Origin: Candidatus Endobugula sp.
Lineage (GTDB): Bacteria > Pseudomonadota > Gammaproteobacteria > Pseudomonadales > Cellvibrionaceae
Assembly (NCBI GenBank): GCA_020628895.1
Contig: JAHDEM010000012.1
Span: 1 to 59,345, forward strand
Direction: 5' to 3'
Length of the DNA stretch: 59,345 bases
Positions 49,227-56,587 of the stretch are shown here, piece after piece. Made by a program: the position numbers and the translations under genes. The stretch's first letter is position 1. Each line of letters opens with the position of its first letter. Below the pieces are notes generated by a model that saw only the letters and a list, made by a program, of their open reading frames with translations, had not been told where the DNA came from and did not search any database.

Positions 49227-49431
49227 TGAATTGATAAGTGCCATTTCGTGAACTCGTGAGGATCATTTTAAAGCACCTAAAAAAGAATAAAAAACGACCT
49301 ATTAGGTTGAAAAGTAATCAATCCAGGAGTAGGATGGTCCTATTATAATATTTATTCGGTATCTGGTGGTAAGTTATAGCTGATTGCTCTAGATACAAGC
49401 CTATAAGACGTTATTATTCTGGGGTAGGGAA

Positions 49432-49611
49432 GTGTTTAATTTTATCGTGTCTTTAATGGTTGCAGGGGTCATCACCTCATCAGGTGCTAACTATCTGCTA
49501 TCTCTAGAAGATCGCACTAAAGAAGTTAGCGAAGTTTATGTAAGCCATGCTTACGAACGCTTCGACGAGTACGAAAAGATCCTACCCGGCATCGTAGAAT
49601 ATCCCCAATAA
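49432..49611 (+). CDS. Possible 59-aa small protein
   Basis: GTG 49432 follows GGGGTAGGGAA and opens a 59-codon frame to TAA 49609-49611. It begins with a hydrophobic stretch (MFNFIVSLMVAGVITSSG) and continues in an acidic helix-like region (SLEDRTKEVSEVYVSHAYERFDEYEKILPG). Amino-acid composition looks protein-like. I do not recognise it. It is followed immediately by the hairpin element at 49627-49692. Confidence 0.4.
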   Translation: MFNFIVSLMVAGVITSSGANYLLSLEDRTKEVSEVYVSHAYERFDEYEKILPGIVEYPQ

Positions 49612-49626
49612 TCAACGGTTACGCGT

Positions 49627-49692
49627 GAGATAATCCCTCTGCGTTGCCCCTCAGGACGAGGGGTATATCGAAAATGTCTGGAACAATTTTCG
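49627..49692 (+). repeat. Double-hairpin element with GGA loops, second copy
   Basis: The hairpin CCCCTC-AGGAC-GAGGGG (49647-49663) is followed by CGAAAATGT-CTGGA-ACAATTTTCG (49669-49692, one bulge). Both loops hold GGA, as in the element at 32526-32590. The word GAGATAATCC occurs at one end of both elements (49627 and 32589), but on the opposite side of the hairpins. Confidence 0.65.
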
Positions 49693-49708
49693 AGCTATCG
49701 TTGGACCT

Positions 49709-50518
49709 CTAGCTATTTCTTAATACCTCTTTAAATGCCAATAAGCTGGCGGTAATTGCCACGTTTAGCGACTCCACATTGTTATTCATTGGGATGTAAA
49801 TGGTTTTGTCGCAAATCTTTGTGATGGCTTTACTCATTCCTTCTGTTTCATTGCCCAACACATAAATAATAAAGTTTTCATTTGTAGTATCTGCAATCGA
49901 TTGTTTTGAATGGGAGGATAGTCCGTACACGGTTGCGCCTTCTTGCTGGCAGTTTTTTAATGCGTCAGCTAAATCTTCGCAATGTAGTAGTGGGGCCTTA
50001 AATAACGTGCCTGCACTGGCTTTAACGACGAGGGAGTCGATCCGTGCACACCCTTTTTCAGGGATGAGTAGTCCATCAATATCACCAGCACAGACAGAAC
50101 GAATAATCATGCCTAGATTTTGTGGGTTGGTAATAGCATCTAAAGCAATGAGTCTGAGTGGCTTATTGGGGCGCTGATGGAGAAAGTCGCGATAATCCAT
50201 ATGCTTGGGGCACAAAATATCTACACAAACGCCTTGATCTTGCTTACTGTTTTTGGAAATACGGGAAAGCGCTCGTTTGTCGTGATAAACAATATCGATA
50301 TTACGTTTTTCCGCTTGCTGGATAATATCGTTGATGATTCCTTGCGGTTTATTGCTATCAGCTAAATGCAGACGATAAATAGTGAGTGAGGCGTCCAGAA
50401 GAACTTCTAATACTGGCTTACGCCCGTAAAGTGTAATCATCTGATTAAAAAATTGCTTCTTACTTGCGTAAGATGTTGTTTGAGTATCCGATATTGATTT
50501 GGGGTGGCTTTTTTTCAC
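49709..50518 (-). CDS. TrmH/SpoU-family RNA 2'-O-methyltransferase
   Basis: This is a SPOUT-class methyltransferase of about 269 aa. The N-terminal ribose-substrate-binding domain (MITLYGRKPVLEVLLDASLTIYRLHLADS) precedes the knotted catalytic domain: LRLIALDAITNPQNLGMIIRSV (motif 1 with N and R), LGNETEGMSKAI (motif 2) and IPMNNNVESLNVAITASLLAF (motif 3). GTG 50518 is chosen because AAGG lies 6-9 nt upstream; the frame is open to 50575. It resembles RlmB, but the target nucleotide cannot be named. Confidence 0.87.
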   Translation of the reverse strand: MKKSHPKSISDTQTTSYASKKQFFNQMITLYGRKPVLEVLLDASLTIYRLHLADSNKPQGIINDIIQQAEKRNIDIVYHDKRALSRISKNSKQDQGVCVDILCPKHMDYRDFLHQRPNKPLRLIALDAITNPQNLGMIIRSVCAGDIDGLLIPEKGCARIDSLVVKASAGTLFKAPLLHCEDLADALKNCQQEGATVYGLSSHSKQSIADTTNENFIIYVLGNETEGMSKAITKICDKTIYIPMNNNVESLNVAITASLLAFKEVLRNS

Positions 50519-50696
50519 GAGGGCCCTTGGTGTGTTTAAAAGGCTGATTATAAGTGTAAAGAAAGTGATCGCCAATGAGGGAACGGAATATACTCAATAT
50601 GGCGTGCAGATAACCGCCTAATCCTTGTGTTGCAGGATTAGGCTGTCTTGCATGGGGTGTATTAAAGTGCAGCCTATATTGAAAGGCTGTTAAAGA

Positions 50697-51113
50697 TTAT
50701 TTGTGGCTAAAATAACCGTCTTCTTCATGCTCTAATAATGCGCGTAATACATCAGAACGGCTAATAATACCGACGAGTTTACCATCGCTAACTACGGGAT
50801 AATTTTTGGGGCGGCTTTTCATAATGGTTTGTGCTATTTCAACAATACTGGTTTCCGGGCTAACGCTATTAACCTCCGTCTGCATAACGCTGGATACCGG
50901 GCCCGGCTCTTCTGAATAGAAAGCATCATTGAGCATATCTTTTACACAATCTTGTTCAGATAAATAACCAATCAAGTGCTTGCCATCGTCGATAACAGGC
51001 ACACCAATAACACTGTGTTTAAGCATAATGGTAACAGCTTCCTTAATGCTAGTTGATGCAGTAACAGCATGTGGGTCCCGGTTCATAAAATCAGCAACAA
51101 GTATTGAGTGCAT
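50697..51113 (-). CDS. CBS-domain pair protein
   Basis: This is a 138-aa stand-alone Bateman module. CBS1 runs from VADFMNRDPHAVTASTSIKEAVTIMLKHSVIGVPVID and CBS2 from VSSVMQTEVNSVSPETSIVEIAQTIMKSRPKNYPVVS to ISRSDVLRALLEH. Such modules bind adenosine nucleotides and regulate partners; none is fused here. It is 21 nt downstream of pdxJ on the minus strand, so the two are probably co-transcribed. Confidence 0.9.
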   Translation of the reverse strand: MHSILVADFMNRDPHAVTASTSIKEAVTIMLKHSVIGVPVIDDGKHLIGYLSEQDCVKDMLNDAFYSEEPGPVSSVMQTEVNSVSPETSIVEIAQTIMKSRPKNYPVVSDGKLVGIISRSDVLRALLEHEEDGYFSHK

Positions 51114-51134
51114 ATAGCCTCCTGAGCATTGTTA

Positions 51135-51917
51135 TTATTGTACGTCGTCTCTAGTGTAGCTCAATTTGCATAGATTGCTATAGGCTAAGACGGTATTTTT
51201 ATATCCCATCAACAGAGCATCAACGGTTAACGCGTGGCCTATAGACACTTCAGCAATATTGGGTATGGTTAAAAAATCGGGTAAATTGTGTAAATCAAGA
51301 TCATGTCCAGCATTTACTTCTAGACCAATATTAACCGCATGTGCCGCAGCTTCCTGGTAACTGGCCAAAGTGTTGGCGTGTTTATCGGTGCCAAAGTGTT
51401 CTGCATAGGGGCCGGTATATAATTCGATACGATCGGCACCGACTTTTTTTGCCAGAGTGATTTGCTCGATATCGGGATCCATAAATAAACTGATGCGTAC
51501 CCCCCATGACTTTAATTGATCAATAATGGGTTTAAGCTTTTCAGTATCTTTTAATAAATCAAAACCATGATCAGAAGTGAGTTGTTCATTGTTATCTGGC
51601 ACTAACGTCGCTTGGTCAGGGCGAGTGTCTTCCACTAAACGCATAAACCCGGGGTAATCATTATCAGTCCGAGCGTCTTCAAAAGGATTGCCTTCAATAT
51701 TAAATTCAAGTGATGAATGTTGTTTCATTAATTGGCTAACATCATAAACGTCTTGTGTGCGAATATGTCGTTGGTCAGGCCTAGGGTGAACCGTAATACC
51801 TTGCGCACCAGCCTCAATGGCTAACCGACAAAACTCCAATACATTCGGAGTGTCATTACCACGAGAGTTTCGCAGTAAAGCAATTTTATTCACATTCACA
51901 CTCAGAGATGTTGGCAT
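51135..51917 (-). CDS. pdxJ: Pyridoxine 5'-phosphate synthase PdxJ
   Basis: PdxJ (260 aa) condenses 1-deoxyxylulose 5-phosphate with aminoacetone 3-phosphate, the last ring-forming step of vitamin B6 synthesis. Motifs are LSVNVNKIALLRNSRGNDTPNVLEFC, AGAQGITVHPRPDQRHI, FNIEGNP, ATLVPDN and GLEVNAGHDLDL...EVSIGHALTVDALLMG. The gene is not beside recO or acpS as in E. coli. PLP is needed by TrpB and MetZ, also encoded in this window. Confidence 0.97.
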   Translation of the reverse strand: MPTSLSVNVNKIALLRNSRGNDTPNVLEFCRLAIEAGAQGITVHPRPDQRHIRTQDVYDVSQLMKQHSSLEFNIEGNPFEDARTDNDYPGFMRLVEDTRPDQATLVPDNNEQLTSDHGFDLLKDTEKLKPIIDQLKSWGVRISLFMDPDIEQITLAKKVGADRIELYTGPYAEHFGTDKHANTLASYQEAAAHAVNIGLEVNAGHDLDLHNLPDFLTIPNIAEVSIGHALTVDALLMGYKNTVLAYSNLCKLSYTRDDVQ

Positions 51918-51976
51918 AAACGAGCAACCTCAATATTTTACGTTGATTCAAAGAGAAAAATTTTATCTCATTGTTA

Positions 51977-52011
51977 AGCTTGTAGCTTGTAGCTTGTAGC
52001 TTGTAGCTTTT
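51977..52011 (-). repeat. Heptanucleotide tandem repeat (AGCTTGT)x4 at the YciI-gene stop
   Basis: Four units of AGCTTGT occupy 51977-52004, then one variant AGCTTTT (52005-52011) overlaps the TAA stop of the minus-strand YciI gene at 52010-52012. On the coding strand the order is stop codon, then AAGCTAC repeats. The array lies in the 92-nt gap before pdxJ. Confidence 0.9.
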
Positions 52012-52309
52012 ATGGCAACACCTTTTTAAACGGCTTCACGGTGACTTTATTATAAACCCCCGCACTTAAATAAGGTTCTTCATCTGCCCACGCTTGCGCA
52101 TCGTTTAGAGAGGCAAATTCTGCAATCACAATGCTGCCCGTAAAACCGGCTTCTCCGGGTTCTTCGTTATCAATAGCAGGGCAGGGGCCAGCAAGTAATA
52201 AACGGCCTTGTTCTTTTAACGCGTTTAAACGTTCGATATGTGCACTGCGTGTTTTTTTGCGCAATGCTAAACTGTTTTCATTATCTTCGCAGATAAAAAC
52301 GTACCACAT
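52010..52309 (-). CDS. YciI-like protein
   Basis: This is a 99-aa ferredoxin-like-fold protein of the YciI/YCII family. It starts MWYVFICEDNENSLALRKKTRSAHIERLNAL and has the family Asp/His region (R-x-x-H) followed by GRLLLAGPCPAID, GSIVIAEFASLNDAQAWADEEPYL and a C-terminal VTVKPFKKVLP. The biochemical role is not established for most members. Its stop is within the last unit of a heptamer repeat array. A second array lies 71 nt upstream of its start. Confidence 0.92.
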   Translation of the reverse strand: MWYVFICEDNENSLALRKKTRSAHIERLNALKEQGRLLLAGPCPAIDNEEPGEAGFTGSIVIAEFASLNDAQAWADEEPYLSAGVYNKVTVKPFKKVLP

Positions 52310-52380
52310 GATTGTTAAGGCTCCTTATTAAAAAATAATCCAGATAAGGCTGGTAGTGTCTATAAAATTTTTGTCGAATT

Positions 52381-52440
52381 GCTAGACGCTAGACGCTAGA
52401 CGCTAGACGCTAGACGCTAGACGCTAGACGCTAGACGCTT
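52381..52440 (-). repeat. Heptanucleotide tandem repeat (GCTAGAC)x8 at the VC0807-type gene stop
   Basis: Eight perfect units of GCTAGAC fill 52381-52436, followed by GCTT, whose last bases belong to the TAA stop of the minus-strand gene at 52439-52441. On the coding strand each unit contains TAG, so all three frames are closed. It lies in the gap between the VC0807-type gene and the YciI gene. Confidence 0.95.
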
Positions 52441-53179
52441 AATGCTGATTCAAAATATCTTCTAAATCCAACTGTGTTAATTTTTTTATTTGTTTAAATA
52501 AATAGAATAAAGCAAACATCATCACAATCGTTGCGGGTATGGCAATCACAGGAAAGCTCAGCGCGTTCATTTTTCCCAGCTCAGCATTAAATGCTTCGGT
52601 TCCAGGTTCGCTTACTAAAATAACCACAGCCAAAATATAATTAAGAATAGAAGATAAAATAAAAGATAACGACATTAAGTAAGAAGCATTGACCAGCGCA
52701 CGATCAAATTCACCCTCAGTACCATGATTTTTTAACGCGGCATTCACTTTTTCTATTTGTAAAATTTTATCGTTATATAAAAATGTTTTAACTAAAGGAA
52801 AGCGAGTTTTTAACGAAGCCAAGGTTACAATTGCAAACAACGCCGGAATACCTGCTTCTTTAATAGCGATATATTCTGGAGGTAATTTGAGTAATGCCAT
52901 TCCACCAGTAAGCATAATGCTGACAATACCGATAGCAGAAAAAATATTAAATTTACCTACCTGAAAAAACTCCCGTAAGCCGTAACCAATGGGGAAGGCC
53001 AAAGCAACAATAATCGCTAGCTCAACACCTAGAGCATCTTCTCCACTAAATTTAGATAAGATAACCGTAGGGATAATAATATTAATCGCAATATTAAGGA
53101 GAAGGTTCTCCTTTTGAGGAGGTGTAGATGTTGTTTCTTGCGGGTTTTGATTCGATGCAGATGTGTTGTTGTCGTTCAT
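52439..53179 (-). CDS. Membrane protein of the VC0807 type
   Basis: This is a 246-aa integral membrane protein with a polar Asn/Gln/Thr/Pro-rich N-terminus (about 25 residues) and five or six hydrophobic helices. Characteristic stretches are NIIIPTVILSKFSGEDALG, LAFPIGYGLREFFQVGKFN and the loop TLASLKTRFPLVKTFLYNDKIL. I recognise the layout of the VC0807/intracellular-septation-protein-A-like group; function is unknown. It is divergent from rnm with a 231-nt gap. Confidence 0.75.
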   Translation of the reverse strand: MNDNNTSASNQNPQETTSTPPQKENLLLNIAINIIIPTVILSKFSGEDALGVELAIIVALAFPIGYGLREFFQVGKFNIFSAIGIVSIMLTGGMALLKLPPEYIAIKEAGIPALFAIVTLASLKTRFPLVKTFLYNDKILQIEKVNAALKNHGTEGEFDRALVNASYLMSLSFILSSILNYILAVVILVSEPGTEAFNAELGKMNALSFPVIAIPATIVMMFALFYLFKQIKKLTQLDLEDILNQH

Positions 53180-53410
53180 AGATTTGTTAGCGATTGCTCT
53201 TAATGTTCAGTTATTAAAGCGGTGTATCATATCTGACAGTTGATTTAGCAATAATCTCCACGTCATCACAAGTATAAGTGATCAGAGCGTTGATTAATAT
53301 GGTAACTCCTCCATAATAGTCTTATTATTCTACGGAAGCTCTAATACAAGCGAAAGTAGTAAATAGATAAATAGCGCATAGAAACAAGTGTAAAGATATA
53401 AGAGAAGCCA

Positions 53411-54247
53411 TTGCTGTACGATTTACATACACATACCCATTGTTCTGATGGACAGTTATCCCCTCAAGACTTAGTTAGCCTAGCAGCAGCCAATGGCGTT
53501 AACGTACTGGCACTGACCGACCATGATTGCGTGGATGGTGTTATTGAGGCTCAAAGTGCCGCTAATAGTGATTTGGCGCAAAACATTACCGTTATTGCAG
53601 GTATAGAGTTTTCTACACAGTGGTTAGGTCGCGGTATCCATATTGTTGGTTTGCACGTGGATGTTCATTCGGCCGATCTACAAGCCGGTATTGGTCAGCA
53701 ACAACAAACACGTCACGACCGTGCAGCAACCATTGCTCAACGTTTAGAGAAGGTGGGTATTGCTAATGCCCTTGAAGGTGCTCAGCAATATGCTAAGGGG
53801 GCTGCGATAGGTCGGCCTCACTTTGCGCAATATATGGTTGAGGCTGGGTATGTAAATAACATGGGCCAAGCCTTCAAAAAATATCTAGGTTCAGGCAAAG
53901 CGGGGGATGTGAAACAAGGCTGGCCATCTATTGATAGAGCGATTGAATGGATAACAGCATCAGGTGGTATCCCCGTGTTAGCCCACCCAGATAAATATGA
54001 CTTAACGCGTACAAAACTCTACGAGCTATTAACAGATTTTACCGATGCCGGTGGTCAAGCCATAGAGGTCGTCAGTGGTAAACAAACCAGCGGTGTGACA
54101 GATAAGATGGCTAAGGCGGCGGATGATTTTTCCTTGTTAGCCTCTTGTGGTAGCGACTTCCATTCGCCCAATTATGCCTGGCAGGCACTTGGTCAGTATT
54201 CGCCGCTGCCTTCGCGGTGCAAGCCAGTATGGGAGAGGTTCGGATAA
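53411..54247 (+). CDS. rnm: 5'-3' exoribonuclease Rnm (RNase AM, PHP domain)
   Basis: This 278-aa PHP-family phosphoesterase corresponds to YciV/RNase AM, which trims 5' ends of rRNA and other short RNAs. Metal ligands are visible in YDLHTHTHCSDGQLSP, LTDHDCVDGVIEA, AGIEFSTQW, RPHFAQYM, VLAHPDKY and SCGSDFHSP. The start is TTG 53411 with GAGAAG upstream; no ATG precedes the metal-binding DLHTHTH. yciO follows after 78 nt, an association common in gammaproteobacteria. Confidence 0.92.
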   Translation: MLYDLHTHTHCSDGQLSPQDLVSLAAANGVNVLALTDHDCVDGVIEAQSAANSDLAQNITVIAGIEFSTQWLGRGIHIVGLHVDVHSADLQAGIGQQQQTRHDRAATIAQRLEKVGIANALEGAQQYAKGAAIGRPHFAQYMVEAGYVNNMGQAFKKYLGSGKAGDVKQGWPSIDRAIEWITASGGIPVLAHPDKYDLTRTKLYELLTDFTDAGGQAIEVVSGKQTSGVTDKMAKAADDFSLLASCGSDFHSPNYAWQALGQYSPLPSRCKPVWERFG

Positions 54248-54325
54248 TCTATTGACGCTACCGCAACTTATGCGTATGGTCGCTGCGTAAAAATGGCAAT
54301 AAAAAACAAGTGAGCAAGTTTTTGT

Positions 54326-54940
54326 ATGGCACAGTTATTTAGTATTCATCCTGAAAACCCTCAACATCGATTTATCTCGCAAGCAGTGGGCATTATCCGC
54401 AAAGGGGGCTTGGTTGCTTACCCAACGGATTCAGCTTATGCATTAGGTTGCCATATTGGTGACAAATTTGCTCTGGACCGTATTCGGGGCATTCGCCAAT
54501 TGGATAAAGACCATAATTTTACCCTTATGTGTAGAGACCTGTCTGAAATTGCCACCTATGCAAAGGTGAATAACCAGGTATTTAGAATGATCAAAGCCTT
54601 AACCCCAGGGCCGTTTACCTTTATTCTTGAGGCAACCTCCGAAACTCCGCGCCGCTTAAAACACCCAAAACGCAAAACCATTGGCTTACGTGTTCCTAAT
54701 CACCCCATTACCTTGGCGCTACTGGAAGAGCTTAACGAGCCTATGATGACAAGCACCTTGATTATGCCCGATGATGAGCAGCCCTTAACTGACCCGTACG
54801 ATATTCGACAAACCCTTGAGCATCAGCTGGAGCTCGTTATCGATGGTGGTTTCTGTGGTATGGAAGCCACAACAGTCGTTGATATGACAGGTGATGAACC
54901 TGTTGTAGCTAGGCAGGGTTGTGGGATATTCGATTATTAA
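54326..54940 (+). CDS. yciO: YciO/YrdC/Sua5-family protein YciO
   Basis: This 204-aa YrdC-like protein has the typical nucleotide/RNA-binding fold. Motifs are GGLVAYPTDSAYALGC, LDRIRGIRQLDKDHNFTLMCRDLSEI, LTPGPFTFILEAT and KTIGLRVPNHPITLALLEEL...MTSTLIMPDDEQP. It is the short YciO subtype, not the full TsaC2/Sua5. The palindrome interrupted by the insertion sequence starts at the last base of its TAA stop. Confidence 0.92.
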   Translation: MAQLFSIHPENPQHRFISQAVGIIRKGGLVAYPTDSAYALGCHIGDKFALDRIRGIRQLDKDHNFTLMCRDLSEIATYAKVNNQVFRMIKALTPGPFTFILEATSETPRRLKHPKRKTIGLRVPNHPITLALLEELNEPMMTSTLIMPDDEQPLTDPYDIRQTLEHQLELVIDGGFCGMEATTVVDMTGDEPVVARQGCGIFDY

Positions 54941-54953
54941 AAAAGTAGGGTCA
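54940..54953. repeat. Outer half of left arm of a palindrome split by the insertion sequence
   Basis: AAAAAGTAGGGTCA here joins in sequence to GGTACACCTTTT at 56471-56482. Together they form a 26-nt arm exactly complementary to AAAAGGTGTACC...TACTTTTT at 56485-56510. Confidence 0.85.
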
Positions 54954-55367
54954 CCCATTAGCCGCCTAGAGTCAATAGGGCGATAGTTATCCTGAACTGT
55001 CGTTCTACCGTTTAAAAAATCACTGATATGAGTTAATAAAACGCATCTGCATTTTTATGTATTTTATGCTTCTTCTAAAAAGAAGCGCATCAGTCACCCA
55101 TCAGGTTTAAGGTTTTGGTTATCAGGCCATTTACCTATCTAACCACCCTTGATCGTTTACGATCCCAAAAAATCAGCAGTGCCTATTGATGTCCATAAAG
55201 TGATTCAGAATTATGGTCTATTCACATCATGACCAACCGTTATGTGGCTCATCAATAAGGCGCTTCTTAAAACTCACTATCAGGTTTGTTGCAACAGTGA
55301 TAATCAGATACGCAGGCTTTTCACCAACCCTAATTCGATCTACCGTTGCAACAAAGCAGAGTGTTAA
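54954..55367 (-). ncRNA. Candidate bridge RNA region in the 3' non-coding end of the IS
   Basis: This 414-nt non-coding end follows the transposase stop. Two closed regions are seen: TTTGTTGCAAC/GTTGCAACAAA (55285-55295 and 55345-55355) and AAGAAGCGC/GCGCTTCTT (55080-55088 and 55260-55268). Within them are copies of the element ends: TGATTATCAC on the minus strand (55297-55306), TCACCCAT (55094-55101), TTATCAGG (55119-55126), and TAGGGT on the minus strand (55327-55332), which matches the target. This is what guide loops of a bridge RNA should contain. No RNA evidence is available. Confidence 0.5.
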
Positions 55368-56384
55368 CTAGGCAAAGGCACGATTAACATCAAAAGGTTC
55401 CTTATGTTTGAGCATGTGGAAACAAGCCCTCGCTAACTTGTTTGCCAATGCTTTTTTAGCAATCATAATATGGGTTTTATCTTTTTTTCGTTGATAGTAC
55501 TTTTTAATGGCGGGCTCCCAAATAGCTGCATAGTGTGCGGCTTCCATAAATGCCCAGTTGAGATATCGATTGCCATTCTTAACATTCCCTCGACCTTTTG
55601 TTTTTCCATTGCTCACTTTTTGTGTGTTAACGCATCGCGCATAAGAGGCATAGTGTCCAGGTGAGGGGAAGCGAGTGATAGAGCCAGTTTCGAGTAATAT
55701 CGTGAGCCCAATGATTTTTCCAACCCCTTTAATAGAGGTCAAAATAATATAATCGGGATGGTGTTGATAGTACTGTAAAATATGGTTTTCTAGTTGTGCG
55801 ATACGCGTGTGTAACATGCACATCACATCGCACGCGGATTGTGCTGCTAACAATGTGGCATCGTCTCGAAACAAGGCGTTTAATTGTATGGGATTGAGTT
55901 TTTTCACTTGCTCACTACTGAGGCGTTTTCCCGTATGACGGCTAACAAGACTTTGTAAGCTAAGCACTTGTAAAGTGCGTTGTCGTACCAATAGTAACCG
56001 TCTTCTGAGTAAGTCCCGTATGGCACGTTGTTCTTTGGGGAAAATATGTCCTTCAGGTAGAATCCCTAGACGGAGTAAGTGGGCCAAAAAACGAGCATCT
56101 GTTTGGTCGTTGGTATGCTTAATACCATTGTATTGGATAATGGCTGCGGTATTCGCGAGGCGGACATCGAAGCCATGATCGTTTAGTCCATCAACAAGCC
56201 AATACCAGTTGTAAGTAGATTCGACAACACAAGCAAAGAGTTGTTCTTGGTAAGGAGTGAGGATATCGAGAATAGCTTGAAGTTCATTGGGTAGACGTTT
56301 TTCAAAGATAATGGTGTCATGATCATCAATGATAGAAACCAACATATTGTTGGAATGAAGGTCGATTCCGCAGTAAAGTGTCAT
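55368..56384 (-). CDS. IS110-family transposase/recombinase (DEDD)
   Basis: This 338-aa DEDD recombinase looks intact. The RuvC-like N-terminal domain has D8 in YCGIDLHSN, E55 in VVESTYNW, and D93/D96 in KHTNDQTDARFLAHLL. The C-terminal Transposase_20 domain has LTSIKGVGKIIGLTILLETGSITRFPSPGHYASYARCV and KVSNGKTKGRGNVKNGNRYLNWAF; its Ser (VSNGK) is in the catalytic serine position. The enzyme makes no long target duplication and is guided by a bridge RNA in studied members. ATG is preceded by CAGGAGAC. Confidence 0.95.
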   Translation of the reverse strand: MTLYCGIDLHSNNMLVSIIDDHDTIIFEKRLPNELQAILDILTPYQEQLFACVVESTYNWYWLVDGLNDHGFDVRLANTAAIIQYNGIKHTNDQTDARFLAHLLRLGILPEGHIFPKEQRAIRDLLRRRLLLVRQRTLQVLSLQSLVSRHTGKRLSSEQVKKLNPIQLNALFRDDATLLAAQSACDVMCMLHTRIAQLENHILQYYQHHPDYIILTSIKGVGKIIGLTILLETGSITRFPSPGHYASYARCVNTQKVSNGKTKGRGNVKNGNRYLNWAFMEAAHYAAIWEPAIKKYYQRKKDKTHIMIAKKALANKLARACFHMLKHKEPFDVNRAFA

Positions 56385-56470
56385 AGTTGTCTCCTGGTTG
56401 AGGTGGTTAATCTAACTTTTGCGAATTAGATTTGTACCACCGATGCTAGGAGGCGGCTAGATGATTATCA

Positions 56471-56510
56471 GGTACACCTTTTGAAAAAGGTGTACCTGAC
56501 CCTACTTTTT
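56471..56510. repeat. Inner and right part of the split palindrome
   Basis: GGTACACCTTTT-GA-AAAAGGTGTACC forms a 12-bp hairpin here, extended by TGACCCTACTTTTT, whose complement lies on the other side of the IS at 54940-54953. The whole looks like a REP/RAYT-type or terminator-like palindrome that was the IS target. Confidence 0.85.
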
Positions 56511-56587
56511 CTGCCACAAAACTTGTATTGATCTATGGCACTTGATAACATAAATTCAATTGCCATTAATAGATAAGGAATAAAAGG

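Larger units (their letters stand above)
54954..56470 (-). mobile_element. IS110-family insertion sequence, IS1111-type layout
   Basis: The element is about 1517 bp with one transposase gene on the minus strand. Ends are fixed by restoring the palindrome it interrupts. TCA is present at both junctions (54951-54953 and 56468-56470), so the exact cut may shift by up to 3 nt. Subterminal inverted repeats TAGCCGCCT (54959-54967) and AGGCGGCTA (56451-56459) lie 5 and 11 nt inside the ends. These repeats and the long 3' non-coding end (414 nt against 86 nt upstream) are features of the IS1111 subgroup. Confidence 0.85.

Noticed and set aside
51977-52440. CRISPR array
   Set aside because: Units are 7 bp and directly contiguous, with no spacers and no cas genes in the window.
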